From: Phallus indusiatus
Lineage: Eukaryota; Basidiomycota; Agaricomycetes; Phallales; Phallaceae
Length of the DNA: 64,000 nucleotides
Direction: 5' to 3'
Assembly: GCA_027605045.1 (NCBI GenBank)
Contig: JAQFWX010000010.1
Location: 1,528,351 to 1,592,350 of the forward strand
Positions 33,830 to 45,146 of the stretch are shown piece after piece (positions within the stretch are counted from its first letter, which is position 1; each line of letters opens with the position of its first letter). Under the pieces are notes generated by a model. It did not search any database. It was not told where the DNA came from and saw only the letters and a program-made list of their open reading frames with translations. The position numbers and the translations under genes were made by a program.

Positions 33830-34951
33830 TTACATCAGTGTAACCATTTGAAAATGACTATTCAAACGGGCCGGGGTGCTTTCCATACATGGATCAGCCT
33901 TTTTTGCGGTTTCTTGGTCACGTTTACTCCAGTCATACAACTTTTCCAAATGAGGCTTTCTCCAGTTTTTCAGTGCATCTATGACAGCTCTTCCCCAGTC
34001 ATATGTTTTATGTAAGTCATGCTCCGGCGGACCGTCAATGAAGACAAATAACTCCTCATGGTGAGACGGTATGAACCCACTGCGGATGCCCATCTTGATC
34101 ATGTTTCGCAACATGTCGTAATAGCCCAGAATATTCATGATTAGAATTGCTGGAAAAAACCAAGAAAATTATAGAGGTCAGGGCACTACAATGGGCGAAG
34201 CCTTACGCTTATCATGAATTCCTATCTGCACCCAGGTTATAATTTCGAAAAGCTATGGGAATTTGACTGAGTCAGTTCTTGAAATGCGCCCTGGTGAAGA
34301 CAAGACTAGCCTCTTCAAATGTCCCGAATCCTCCGGGTAGGGCGACAAATGCGCTCGCTCTTTTCTCCATCTCCGTTTTCCTGTCATGCATCGTATGGAC
34401 AACAATAGTTGTCATCTAAGTCGCTTCACTTCAGAAGGACTATTCTGTCAACGATAAAGCATTGCCTACCTGGGAAGAGCTACTTGCTAATACAATCTGC
34501 CGAAACGCTACACACCGGCATTAGTTAGAGCTTGTCAACGTTTTCAGGTAACAGTTATGCCTACGTTCCTCCCCTTTTGAAATTTCTGAATTTGCAAGAG
34601 TAGCCAGCGAATCATCATCTAGCATAGCCAAGGGTGTAATGCCTGTATGTAAAGCACTGTGCTCGGAAAAACCCTCTGAAACTTGGCATGCTCTGACTTG
34701 CTCACCTATCACTGGAGCGTCGGCTTCCAAAGCAGAAGCCGCAACCGCACCCATGAGGCCTTTATTTCCTCCGCCGTAAATTATACCTTTCTTTGAACAT
34801 CCAACGGCACAACCCAAGGCTAAAAATGCGATTTGTGAGAGTCAAGCACTGACTTGACTGATTTTCTCTTACACTTAGCAGCATGAAGAAAAGCGTCGTC
34901 AGCGCCTGGTCGTGAAGCAGAGAATACAGCTAGATATTCGATTTGAGACAT
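33830..34951 (-). CDS. LOG-family phosphoribohydrolase, copy A
   Basis: Split gene beginning [20 protein letters not shown] at 34951. It carries the nucleotide-binding motif [20 protein letters not shown], then [20 protein letters not shown] followed by [16 protein letters not shown] is the PGGxGTxxE signature of the LOG family, which cleaves ribose-phosphate from nucleoside monophosphates (cytokinin activation in plants; physiological substrate in fungi uncertain). After another intron come [12 protein letters not shown] and [20 protein letters not shown], then a C-terminal helix ending at 33830. Arg and Glu active-site positions are present and the frame joins cleanly. A second LOG gene lies at 38966 on the opposite strand. 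Confidence 0.83.
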
Positions 34952-35137
34952 GTGTATTCGAAACTCGCGGCGGTCTTGGATTTATATTGAGTCACGACCA
35001 TACACGAGGCACCAGGTAATGAGGGCTGAAATTATCAGGGAGCATTAAATTTCCCAGATGCTCCCTGGCGCACGTTCCCAAGATGTAATAATCTCAATTG
35101 CTGGTGCTACATAGCTACAGTCTTTTGTATGTACAAT

Positions 35138-36788
35138 TTACGTCGTGCCCCTCGGTTTTACAGACGGATCAATCTTCCTACTGCTATCCATAAAGTGCTC
35201 GAGGATCTCATCGGTTACTTTAGCTTTTCGCTTTGCATATGCAAGGAAGCTTCAGCATGTTTTTAATAGAATGAAGCGACGAATCAACTTACGTCTTGAA
35301 AGTCTTTGACAAATCTTTGTAAGACATCTATACATTTCGCTTTTAATTGACCGGTAAGAAGTTCTCCCTTCCGATAATCCTATAAAGATAATTATCATTG
35401 AACTATTTTTATTGATGAGCAGAAAACTATACTCACTATTGCTAATCTTTCAAGCTCCTCGTCATCATCCAAAAAGAAGGTTAAGTATTGATAGCTGACA
35501 TCCACATCGGGATTTCCTCCATGTAGTCTATGTTCTTCAACTGTTTCTCTGCCACCGCTGAATCCGTGCTTATTGATTTTGTTTTTAATTTGTGCGGGAG
35601 TGTCCGTCATGAACACGCTGCTATTCGCGTCCGAAGCAGACATTTTTGTCTGTGAACCTTGAAGTGCCGGAAAGAATTTAGAATGTAACAAGGCGGGTTT
35701 GGGGTATTTTAATTTTGCTGCGACATCTCGGGTCAAACGGAAGTACGGATCCTAGTGGAACTGTAAGCCTAAACTTCAAATCCCAAAATCATGCTTACTT
35801 GGTCAATAGCACAAGGTATAAGGGATGGAATGTCTGACTGTTTTCCAAATATTTGAGGAAACGAGTTCGAGAAGGCGGTGGCGGCTTGTATAGAAGCAAA
35901 ATGACATTTGCCAATGTTATCCCTTTGTTGAAAAGTTGAAAAACGGGGCATTAATAAAACGTATTTCTAAACAAAAACATTACTCACGAATCTTGAAATC
36001 CGAAGGTTGATTTTGCTTGGGTAATGGTAATTTGGCGCGAAATCCTTGAAACGTTGCGATAAAATTCGCCTCCAACATAATCGAAATCACTGAAGATAAA
36101 TGTCTTTTCGGGATTGAATCCAACAGCGATAATATCTTTGGCATTCGATTTAGCAAAAGCATAGGTTTGTTCAACTTTAAGACTTTGCTTGAAAAGGAAT
36201 TTCTCGTCATCTGTTATCAGGTTGAGTGGGTATATGCATGCGTGACGTCCTGCTGAACTTGCCAGTAAGTTGAATGACCAAAGGAACATCGAAAACGTCC
36301 TGGAGCCATCTGGAATATCAGGGCTTTGAGAGAGAATTCATACAACGCGACGAAGGTTATGTACTTTGTAAACATAAATGGAATCATATGCCCTAGATGC
36401 ATACTATCGCTGCTTGGGCCTCTTCCAGTATAAAGATAGAATGGTTTTCCTTGTTCATATCTGTCCAGAATTCGATCTAAATCACTATCAGACCAATCAG
36501 TGGGTCAATACGCGTCTAGCACAAAAAAATCGCTCACCGGTGCGAAAAGAACATTCCTCGCCGTAACAAAGGATGAGGACGGTGTCCTGTGAGTTGTTCA
36601 AATCTATCCAGTAACGCTTGGTCGATGCGTCTGGTACCGAACTGATCGATTAGTTTATCATAATTTATGGCCAGCTGTTGGCCATCTTCTGATACTTGGC
36701 CTTGCACGTCCCAGGGAGTGACGACTTGCTCCATCGGCTTAGTTTCCGATACAGGCTTGATAGCTGGGACTTCTTCTTGTGTTTCCAT
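35138..36788 (-). CDS. WRS1: Cytoplasmic tryptophanyl-tRNA synthetase
   Basis: Starts [20 protein letters not shown] at 36788. The class I Rossmann fold shows the HIGH-equivalent in [66 protein letters not shown] and [20 protein letters not shown]. The KMSKS-equivalent is KMSAS in [17 protein letters not shown]. The C-terminal anticodon-binding part ends near VKPRGT at 35138. It charges tRNA-Trp with tryptophan in the cytosol. Eukaryotic-type length and motif set; no mitochondrial presequence is visible at this start. It shares a 263-base divergent promoter region with the phospholipase-C-like gene. Confidence 0.93.
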
Positions 36789-37051
36789 ATTCCTTGAGCT
36801 ACGTGATGGTCAAGGACAACCTGTTAAGGACGTGGCACTGAGTTGACTCGACCCAGGTGGCTTAGCTAAGGGCCTAAGGTTTTAAGCGCCAGTGTCGGAC
36901 ATGGCACGCTCAGTTGGCTTGATGCCTTTCTTCAAGTTCCCACACCCGTACAAAGTGGAATTCAATCAAATGTAACGTTGGTACCAATATCGGAATTCCG
37001 CAGTTCTAATTCTTACCGCACACTCTTGGACGCACCCCGTTGTCCTGCGCG
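36789..37051. promoter_or_regulatory. Divergent promoter region WRS1 / PLC-like gene
   Basis: 263 bases between two start codons pointing outward. No clear TATA box or known motif could be assigned. Confidence 0.45.
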
Positions 37052-38649
37052 ATGTACGACCTGGTTGTGGAGAACTATACGGCCGATATCCTAGAAATCA
37101 GACCCACTGATTCGGACAATGGTGTAGCGGTCGTTAATTCCTTTGCTCAGTATACGTTTGGTTTCAAGAAATCAAAGAACCGAACCTTTTACGTCGGCGT
37201 GCCCGACGTTGCTCAGGCCAAAAACCCTCACGATGAAGAAGAAAACTCAACGAGCCCAATATGTATCAAGGTGAAGCGTCGCTGGAGATATGGCTGGAGA
37301 ATGATTAAGAGTTCAGTTATAAGCCCCTATATCATTTTCAGCATCAGAGTACGTGTCTTATACTGCAGAAGCTGCCATTAATCATTTACGTTCATATATA
37401 TAAGGTCTCGACTAAATCTCAAAGATTGATTATTTTCCCAAAACGCGAGTTGTCTTCTTTTTTGAGCGATATGCCTTCGACGTTGCCCCTGTCCTCGCTA
37501 TTATTGCCTGGTTTGTCCATTAGTTCATTCCTTCCTTTTTTATGCTAATTAATTACCAGGAACGCACAACTGGTAAAGCTGTTTCTTTCATTCCGGAGCG
37601 TGATATTAAACCTTCTATTTCAAGTGTCGCATTCTATGGATGGCCTGTCTCGCAATGTCAAGACATTGAAACGCCGCTCGCAGCTCAATTTGCGCTGGGG
37701 ATAAGAGTCATTGACGTTCGCCTTTCTATCATAAACGGGTCTTTAATATCATACCATGGATTATTTCCTGAAAGATTACCATTTCGAGACATTATTGAAG
37801 CTGTCTATAAATTTTTAATTTCCCCGGAAGGTCGCACAGAAACCATCGTTGTATCTATAAAGCAAGAAGATGTGGGATGGGAATTGTTTTCCAAATTGGT
37901 TCACGATGAAGTTTGCAGTGCTCCTTGGGGGAAAGACTTTTGGTTTTTGGAGAACAGGATACCAACTTTAGGAGAGGTTCGAGGCAAAGCAGTTTTATTC
38001 AGTCGTTTTGGTGGTGATGGACGGGGGTGGGAGGGAGGATTAGAAGGTATCGGCATCCACCCACCTTCTTGGCCAGACTCGAAAGAAGATGGGTTCTACT
38101 GGTGGTCGCAGGGGACGCAAATTAAGGTGCAAGATTGGTATGTTTGCTTTCATTCTACATCCCCTCTTGGCTCACTCTTTTCGTTCTAGGTATGCTGTAA
38201 GGCTAAATACACTTGCTCTACTACTATACGCTGAATATCCGCAGATACCATCATTTTTATCGATACCAGAAAAAGCGGAAAAGGCAGCCAAAACTTTAAC
38301 CAGCAAATCTTCTACCCCCGTGTTATCCATTTCTTTTCTCAGTGCGGCTTCATTTCCATTGGCTTTACCACAAACTGTTGCTTGTGGGTTTGGCTGGCCT
38401 GAATGGAATTTAGGAGTTGAGGGTGTAAATTCTCGTGTGGCAAAGTGGATCCTTTCCTTATACGCCACCTCAGATGTCGCGAAATCGGAAAAAGAATCTT
38501 TCAGGTTGCAAGAAGCCGGGCCAAGGCTGCGAGGCTGGTGTTTGATGGATTTCTTTACTAAACCGTTGGATCTGGGACTGATAAACCTGTTGATCGAATG
38601 TAACTATCGAGGCAGAACTGCAGGTGAGGAAGGCTGGACAATACCTTGA
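37052..38649 (+). CDS. Phospholipase-C-like phosphodiesterase (PLC-X domain)
   Basis: The ATG at 37052 gives MYDLVVENYTADILEIRPTD, an N-terminal beta-rich domain common in basidiomycete members. The catalytic barrel begins with LPLSSLLLPG joined across an intron to THN; the first catalytic His lies in PGTHN. After another intron come VAFYGWPVSQCQDIETPLAA, QFALGIRVIDVRLSIINGSL and the second His in ISYHGLFPERLPF. Then TIVVSIKQEDVGWELF, VRGKAVLFSRFGG and a C-terminal segment ending LIECNYRGRTAGEEGWTIP. Bacterial-type PI-PLC relatives cleave phosphatidylinositol or GPI; the substrate here is unknown. No signal peptide is evident, so a cytoplasmic place is likely. Frame intact after intron removal. 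Confidence 0.82.
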
Positions 38650-38965
38650 CAATTAGTTTGTATATAATATCCAAAGATGCCATGCCGTACTTCCTATGCA
38701 CATTGGTATCAAACTAATTTAATTTGAAAAAAATATTAACAATTATTCGTATGTACGCCGCAAATATCCTAGTTCTGCACCACATCCTGGTCCCGTGGCA
38801 ATAACTTTGTCATGCCTTCGCCGGAATCCCTGTGGCAAGGAGTCCGAGTCATACTCCCGGCTAGAGTAATCCACCTCATAGCCCATGGTTTAATCATCAC
38901 AACGACTCATTATTTTTGTTTATATTTCTATATTTCCCCTTTCCATTTCATCTCATTTCTCAGAA
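38650..38965. other. Intergenic between PLC-like gene and LOG gene B
   Basis: 316 bases with no gene. A CT/TTT-rich stretch just before 38966 is the likely LOG-B promoter and leader. Confidence 0.4.
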
Positions 38966-39998
38966 ATGACAACCTCCAAGCATCCTGACGCAGTTGCTGT
39001 ATTCTGCGGGTCAAGCCCTGGTACCAAACCCGAATTCGAGCATGCTGCGAGATGTAAGTCGAGTCATCACCTAGATAATTGGCCCGCGTGACGATACTGT
39101 TATTTAGCTGTAGGCCTGGCGATTGCGAATGCCAAATTAGGCTTTGTTTATGGTGGTGGTAATAAAGGATTAATGGGTAGTGCCTCGAGAGAGGCTATTC
39201 AGGCTGGAACGGAGGTTACTGGTTTGTGCTCTTTACCAGTAGCTATCGGGAGATGATCTGAACGTTTTGAATGACAACGCAGGTGTTGTACCTTATGGCA
39301 TGGTGAAAGATAGCAAAGATATTCAGTCTCCAGTTGCTCCTATCATTAATATTGGAGGTCTGAAGGGTATGGTGGAGCTTGAGAATAATGGCCCGGAAAA
39401 TGTAGACCATTGTCAAAATTTTCAAAGCTTCATTATTTATTCAAACCCTCTCCTTGTAGTTCAAGACCATAGTAGTGCAATCAATGCACGAAAGAAAAGT
39501 CGAGATGTCAAGACGTGTTAAAGGTTTCATAGGTCTTCCCGGTGGATTTGGTACTTTTGAAGAGGTCACCTCTGTTTAACATTGGACGGCTATGAATAAC
39601 ATTAATAATTATTTATAGCTTCTGGAAGTTACGACATGGAATCAACTGGGGATTCACGAGAAACGTGCGTTTCTTTCTCTTCATAGGCTTTGCAATACAC
39701 TATACAATGTCTGACAAAAACATCAAAAGCGGTTGTACTCGTAAACGTTTTAGGATTCTTCAAACCCCTCCGTGAACTCATTACCATGGCTGTCACAAGC
39801 GGATTCATCCATCCTCTCAATGTTGGACTCGTCGTATTCGTTGATGGTCCTGCAGACTTGTCCGAACATTTTACTTATGACTGGGGAACCCATGCTGTTG
39901 AAGCCTTGCAGAGCTGGAAGAAGCCCGAAGGATTTTCAACGGCATATGATTGGAAAAAGAAGCTTTCCGATCGAGTTGAGGGGTTAGATCTGACTTGA
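38966..39998 (+). CDS. LOG-family phosphoribohydrolase, copy B
   Basis: Starts [20 protein letters not shown] at 38966. Next is [20 protein letters not shown] followed by MG, then [10 protein letters not shown]. The signature exon reads [20 protein letters not shown] then [10 protein letters not shown], the LOG-family PGGxGTxxE motif. The C-terminal half is [30 protein letters not shown] and a final [16 protein letters not shown]. It is paralogous to copy A, on the opposite strand about 4 kb away with WRS1 and the PLC gene between, and closer to the family consensus at the N-terminus (FCGSSPGT). The biological substrate in fungi is not settled. Confidence 0.85.
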
Positions 39999-40249
39999 GA
40001 AGTTAAACCCTTCTCATTTATACATTTATTTTATCTTACTCTCGAGATACTAGTTTTACTGGAAATATTTTGAAATACCGCTGAGCCTCTTCAGCAAGGG
40101 ATAGAAGTAGAAATAGACTATATTTTCAACATTTGAGAAGAGAGTCTTTGCAAAATTACCGCTATTAGCCGTTGGGGTTTATTTCAGTTCAGGCGCGTTC
40201 CAATACATCCGGCGCGTCACGGCCGTACAACCTGAACCCACCTCTAGAC

Positions 40250-41494
40250 ATGATACCCCACGGAGCGAGAGCAGGACGTGGTATCGCTATGGCCTGTTTG
40301 CGGCGAAAATGTAAAATATATTTCACTTTTGAAAGACAATTGACCTTACTGTAAAACAGTTATTCATTCGTCGTCCTACCAGCGAGCAGTGACAAACTTT
40401 ACCATGCCGGCAATGTCCCCTACTATGACTGAAGGTGGAATAGCTCAGTGGAAAAAAGCAGAGGGTGAATCATTTGTTGGAGGAGATGTTCTACTAGAAA
40501 TAGTAAGATTTGTTTGAGTCTAAACGTATGGTTTTCTGAGCAATGTTGTAGGAAACTGACAAAGCGACAATCGACGTGGAAGCGCAAGACGACGGCATTG
40601 TTGGAAAGATCATTGTACGTTTCTTATATATCATATAAATCATATGTATCTGATATGTAGCTTTCAGGTACCAAATGGTTCAAAAAACATCCCTGTAGGC
40701 AAAATTATTGCATTACTTGCTCAAGAAGGAGACGACATATCGAACTTGGAAGTACCCAAAGAAGAAGCCTCTCCGTCTAAAGAACCCGAAAAAACTCAAA
40801 CTCCATCACAACCCTCTAACCCTGCTCCTCAAAATGCGTCATCCTCTGCGCCGAGCACCCCGTCATCGCATGTACATATCGAAAGCAGCAGACCTTTGTT
40901 CCCTTCCGTGCAAAGATTACTTCAAGAGAATCAAGTATCCAGTATCGAAAACATAAAAGGTATGATTTTCTGTTGAACTGCTGCCGGGACCAATTGTTTC
41001 ACATGTTGCAGGTACCGGCATTCGAGGGATGATAACCAAAGGTGATCTTCTCGCCTTCCTTGGCAAGGCCTCGGGACCAAATGGAACATACAAGGATAAT
41101 ACTCCAACACCCTCCATTTATAAATCTCAAGCTGTTTCTTCCAAAACATCCTCAGCTCCAATAAAAGTGCGTTGCTATCTTCTGAGTGTTGTGATTGAGA
41201 GAATATTGATGATTGACCAGGCTCCTTTGGATCCCACTGGTATTCGTCAGGCTATATTAACCGCATTCATGACTGATTTGGTACGGCGTCGTACGCCTCT
41301 TCCGACACAAGGTAATTCTTGACAGTACATAATTTTTGATTAAATATATTCATACATATCTAGGTCCATCGACGATTGACTCTGTTATTGCGGATTATTT
41401 ACCTGGGGCAGTTAAGCCCAAGATAGCGAATCCTGATCTTGTTCAAGCAGTCCAAACAGCATCTTCAGACAAATATTTAGATGGATTATATTAG
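40250..41494 (+). CDS. PDX1: Pyruvate dehydrogenase complex protein X (E3-binding protein)
   Basis: A mitochondrial presequence (MIPHGARAGRGIAMACLRRK, continuing after an intron FIHSSSYQRAVTNF) leads to a lipoyl domain MPAMSPTMTEGGIAQWKKAE ... LEIETDKATIDVEAQDDG, where the DKA lysine is the lipoylation site. A Ser/Pro/Gln linker follows, then the peripheral-subunit-binding domain FPSVQRLLQENQ...IENIKGTGIRGMITKGDLL. The catalytic acetyltransferase domain of E2 is absent. After about 100 further residues the protein ends at 41494. That architecture is protein X, which tethers dihydrolipoamide dehydrogenase to the E2 core in the mitochondrial matrix. An upstream in-frame ATG at 40172 is possible. 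It is convergent with RAD1 and only 71 bases from it. Confidence 0.87.
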
Positions 41495-41565
41495 AGTATA
41501 CATATTTTACACATAGCGAATACACTTCTTTTATACTTTTCCTAATCTTCGTTCAAAGGAAGACA

Positions 41566-43080
41566 CTAAAAGAATTTAGACGTTGAAAGTTGAATCCCTG
41601 AATGAAATATACTGACACGAAATTCAATGAAAATCCCAGGGCCGGCAGCGGTCATCATGAACTGTAAACTTAAAAGGCCATCTTGATCGATCCGTAATGA
41701 AGTTTTCAGAGACGTTTGCATAGCCTTCAATGCGGAGGCGATATGCGTCATTCGGTAGGTGAACTTGACGGGTTCCAGACATTCGAAGGTTTCCAGTACA
41801 TCTCGGGCATAGGGATAATCCATCTACAGTACGCACATACATTAAACTCTAAAAAAACGACCCAAAGCGTGAAAGCTTACTTGAGTACTGCCAAATGTCC
41901 CCTCTGCGGTTATTCGTAATGTAGCTTTAGTCTTTGGTTGTTCTTCATTAGAGTCGGTTTCCTCTGAGGCTGGTATTCCCAAAAATGTCAGTTTATCGCA
42001 GGATGGATCCAACTCAGAAAGAGCGTCGCTAAGCCAAGAAGACTATTCTTTTCAATCAGAAGGGGAATTGCGTGGACTGAGTTGTTGAGATACATACTCG
42101 CAATATAATCTTGATTACTCTACAAAGGGAGTGAGGAAGGGTCTCGTGTCTACTAAAAGTGAATCAGGAACCAGGCTCACTTTAGGGAGTCATCGAAATT
42201 GAGCTCAGGTACACCCTCTTCCTCTGTTGTTTGAATTTCGCAGGTAGTAATTGGACCTGATGCGTCTTCTGCCCTATGACGACGATGAGTTTGCGATGAG
42301 GCTACAATAAATGCTGGAGTAATATACTTACAAAATCAGAACAAGGGGATGTCCTTGACCAGCGTAAGTCATGCGCATCCCTGTTTTCTTTCCGTCGCTA
42401 CTCGGAAAGAATCTATCCAATGTGGTATTCCCTTTGGGCAAAACATTCTTCTTTCTTCTCTCGTTTTGACCCTGATCTTCGTCTGAATCGTCAGACTGAC
42501 CGGCCCACCGTTTTCTGCGTTTATCGTTGTTTCCATTTCCATAAAGGAGAGTTGAAGTTCCCGACCCAAATATGTTCAAACATTCGAGAACAGTATTCAG
42601 ATGAATGTAAAATAATGTAGGCTCTTCCTTGTCCGACTCTTGCGAAGCCCCATGTTGCGTCTGCGACTCAGGCTGATCATTCTCGGAATTTTCGGGGTTA
42701 TAATGATATTCGTCAAATATTTCACGAGGAATATATGCGTTAGCTTTAGAATTTGCTTTTTTAGGCTATGTTCATGCATGATCTACACTCGCTCGTACCG
42801 ATTAGCAATTTCGCATCGTCCACTACAACTGCTAAGCCGGCATTTGAGATGGCGACCGCGGCCGTCTTATGAATTTGACTAGGTTCTTTTGCTTTTATGA
42901 GATCAAAAAGGTAACATCCACATACCGTGTTGAAATTAACGGCCCGTAGGATGGTAACAAAAGGTCGGACATCGTGCATGGCTGCGACTAAGACATTGCT
43001 CTGATTCGGAGTAGTAATAGGTGGCTTGTTGTAACGTAGGAGACCCAAATTTAAAATATCACCTCATAATTCTGAGTCAT
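41566..43080 (-). CDS. RAD1: DNA damage checkpoint clamp subunit Rad1 (9-1-1 complex)
   Basis: Very short first exon MTQNYE at 43080, then SNVLVAAMHDVRPFVTILRA with VNFN, ISNAGLAVVVDDAKLL and AYIPREIFDEYHYN. A low-complexity acidic insert precedes FYIHLNTVLECLNIFGSGTS, and an insert rich in Arg, Lys and Asp (NDKRRKRWAGQSDDSDEDQG) follows. Later come MRMTYAGQGHPLVLILAED, a second PCNA-like half with KLTFLGIPASEE, and the end AAGPGIFIEFRVSIFHSGIQ. This is the PCNA-fold Rad1 of the Rad9-Rad1-Hus1 clamp, loaded at damaged DNA in the nucleus. Inserts between conserved strands are longer than in the yeasts. Exon joins are clean. Confidence 0.85.
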
Positions 43081-43498
43081 TCTCGACTCGAGTTACAGTA
43101 GCAAAACGCGATGAGAATCCGGGGAAAGAATAGATTGGGAATTGAGGTTAAGTCTGACAACCGCGAAGGTCATGGCGATTAGTTGTACGCGTGACATGAC
43201 GCCGCATTTACTGCAAATTACAGCCGCGACCATACGGGGGCCTGAGCCTGTAGTTCAACACCGCTATCTTCACAGGTTTTCAGAATAATGATGTACAAAT
43301 ACAAGTGCTTTAGATTATATTTTAGCAGCTATTAATACTTATCCTTTTTTACTTTGAATAAATAAAACTGGTTCTATAACAATATTCGTGATGCCATGAG
43401 AAAACAATGAGGAGAGGTTGACGGAAGAAAAACAATGCGCCTCGGTAAACTTCCACGGGTGATGATGATACGTCCTTCGCCACCTAAATGACATGGTG
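43081..43498. other. Intergenic, RAD1 promoter side
   Basis: 418 bases between the RAD1 start and the stop of the next minus-strand gene. No gene seen. Confidence 0.4.
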
Positions 43499-44566
43499 TC
43501 ATGGTATGGGATCAGATGGACTGCGGATAGCACTCTCTGGAACGTCAACCGAGCTCGAGGGTGTCAAGTACATCGAGTTCTGCGGGCCAGCGCAGAAGAG
43601 TATGGGAACGGGATCATTTTCCGAAGGTATTGAAAGACTCAATACGGGAAAATTTTTCGCAGCTCGGGCCTGTAATTTCGGAGGAAGGTGAGCCATGGAG
43701 TCCGACGAGCCAGACGGCGGACGTGACAGTTTCTTGTTGGGAATGCGATGCACTTGTATTTCATCCATCATGGCACCAGGTGCTCTGATAAAATCCGCTA
43801 TCGCGACAAATATAGTATCGTCCCAAGACCCTGGTGTATGACCTTCAGGGATGAAGCGCATTAATACTAAAGTATCTGATTCTGTAGCTGGATCATTTAT
43901 CATGTCTTGATAGAGGGTTTCCAGCAGTATGTCGGGGAGGGAGGCCGAATATCGATAGCGATTATACAAGGCTTCTTTACGCATTTTTGTCCTGAATGGG
44001 CCCGAGGACATGTTCGAGCGGTAAACGTCCAGATAGAGCCATAGTTGTTTGCTGCCTTTGAGAGAAATTGTAATTATGGAAGCTATGTTGTGAAGATTGA
44101 TGGAAGATCCCGTAGTCTGAGATGGAGGAGGTATGGCGAGATGAAAAATGGGACATGATTGTCGGTCGAGGAAGGGATGTATTGGTGCATAGGAAGGAGG
44201 TAATGATGAAAAAGGGTAATCTGGTAACGCCTGCTGTCCTACGTCGGGAGATGTCTGTGCATAAATGTGCTTCGTGGACCTGCCAGTATCCTGCCAAATC
44301 ATCAAGCGTTCGATGGCAGCGAAGTCGGCCTCCTGGGAACGATGTTCGTCTTCTTCTGACATGCAACATGATTTCGAATAAATGGAAGTGCCGCTCTGAT
44401 TCGAGGTTTCGTATAACTGAATTGGCGTGTAAAATGCGAACATGCCATCCTCGAGCGTAAAGGAATTGTCGAGTGCACCAGTCTGCGGATTCGGTTCCAA
44501 GTGGCTCGTCTTGTCTCCACTGTAGCGCACCGAGGAGTCCAGATTATTTGCTCGTACTTTTGGCAT
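43499..44566 (-). CDS. Unknown single-exon protein
   Basis: An intact 355-codon frame starting MPKVRANNLDSSVRYSGDKT at 44566. I do not recognise a domain. The middle is the most gene-like, with alternating strands and helices (SINLHNIASIITISLKGSKQ, LWLYLDVYRSNMSSGPFRTK, LPDILLETLYQDMINDPATE). Flanks are Ser/Pro-rich and likely disordered. No signal peptide or membrane helix. The absence of introns is unusual here but length and composition support a real gene. It lies between RAD1 and the ceramide glucosyltransferase gene, all on the minus strand. It may be a lineage-specific protein. Confidence 0.65.
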   Translation of the reverse strand: MPKVRANNLDSSVRYSGDKTSHLEPNPQTGALDNSFTLEDGMFAFYTPIQLYETSNQSGTSIYSKSCCMSEEDEHRSQEADFAAIERLMIWQDTGRSTKHIYAQTSPDVGQQALPDYPFSSLPPSYAPIHPFLDRQSCPIFHLAIPPPSQTTGSSINLHNIASIITISLKGSKQLWLYLDVYRSNMSSGPFRTKMRKEALYNRYRYSASLPDILLETLYQDMINDPATESDTLVLMRFIPEGHTPGSWDDTIFVAIADFIRAPGAMMDEIQVHRIPNKKLSRPPSGSSDSMAHLPPKLQARAAKNFPVLSLSIPSENDPVPILFCAGPQNSMYLTPSSSVDVPESAIRSPSDPIP

Positions 44567-45146
44567 ATTTCCAGACTTGCACGAACGATTTGCTGGAACC
44601 CAGAATGATAGAAGATGTAGCTTTATTTATTATTTATTCGCTGTTCTTGGGACATAGTTACGGTTAGTTCTCGGATAAGTGTCCCAGGAGACAGCCGTCG
44701 GCACCAAATTTAGTGGGCCCCAATTGATTGCTCCGTTAAGAGAGTTAACAAACATCATTGCTAGCCGTCATCGTGCAGGTGATTGCCGTGGACAGAGTCG
44801 GGGCGTCGTGGTGGCCGGTTAATGAAGGCGCTTAGTCATTGCCGCTTTGGCAACTATCCTGGGTATTCAGCTTGCGATTGGTGCAAGCCAGGCTTCTGCT
44901 GTTAAGCTCGATACCTGACTACAAACTTCATTACAACTACAGTTTTGCTATAGCTACTGGCAAAGTAGTTGCTGGTGACTCTGTTGTCTCGCCGGAAATT
45001 GCTTTATTGTCTTCCCTTGCGCGGATAATATATTCTCCTGTTTATTTTGCAGTGCAGCTGGGCTTCGCTTTATTATCCAAAAAAAACCAATAGATATAAT
45101 ACAAAAATGCAAGGTATTAGATCTAAATACAACCTAAATAAAATGG
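44567..45146. other. Intergenic with a possible small decayed secreted-protein gene
   Basis: At about 44835-45093 on the plus strand, VIAALATILGIQLAIGASQA reads like a signal peptide. DYKLHYNYSFAIATGKVVAG and LARIIYSPVYFAVQLGFALL follow in another frame one base away. I found no intron that joins them, so this is either a degenerate gene or chance. Confidence 0.3.
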
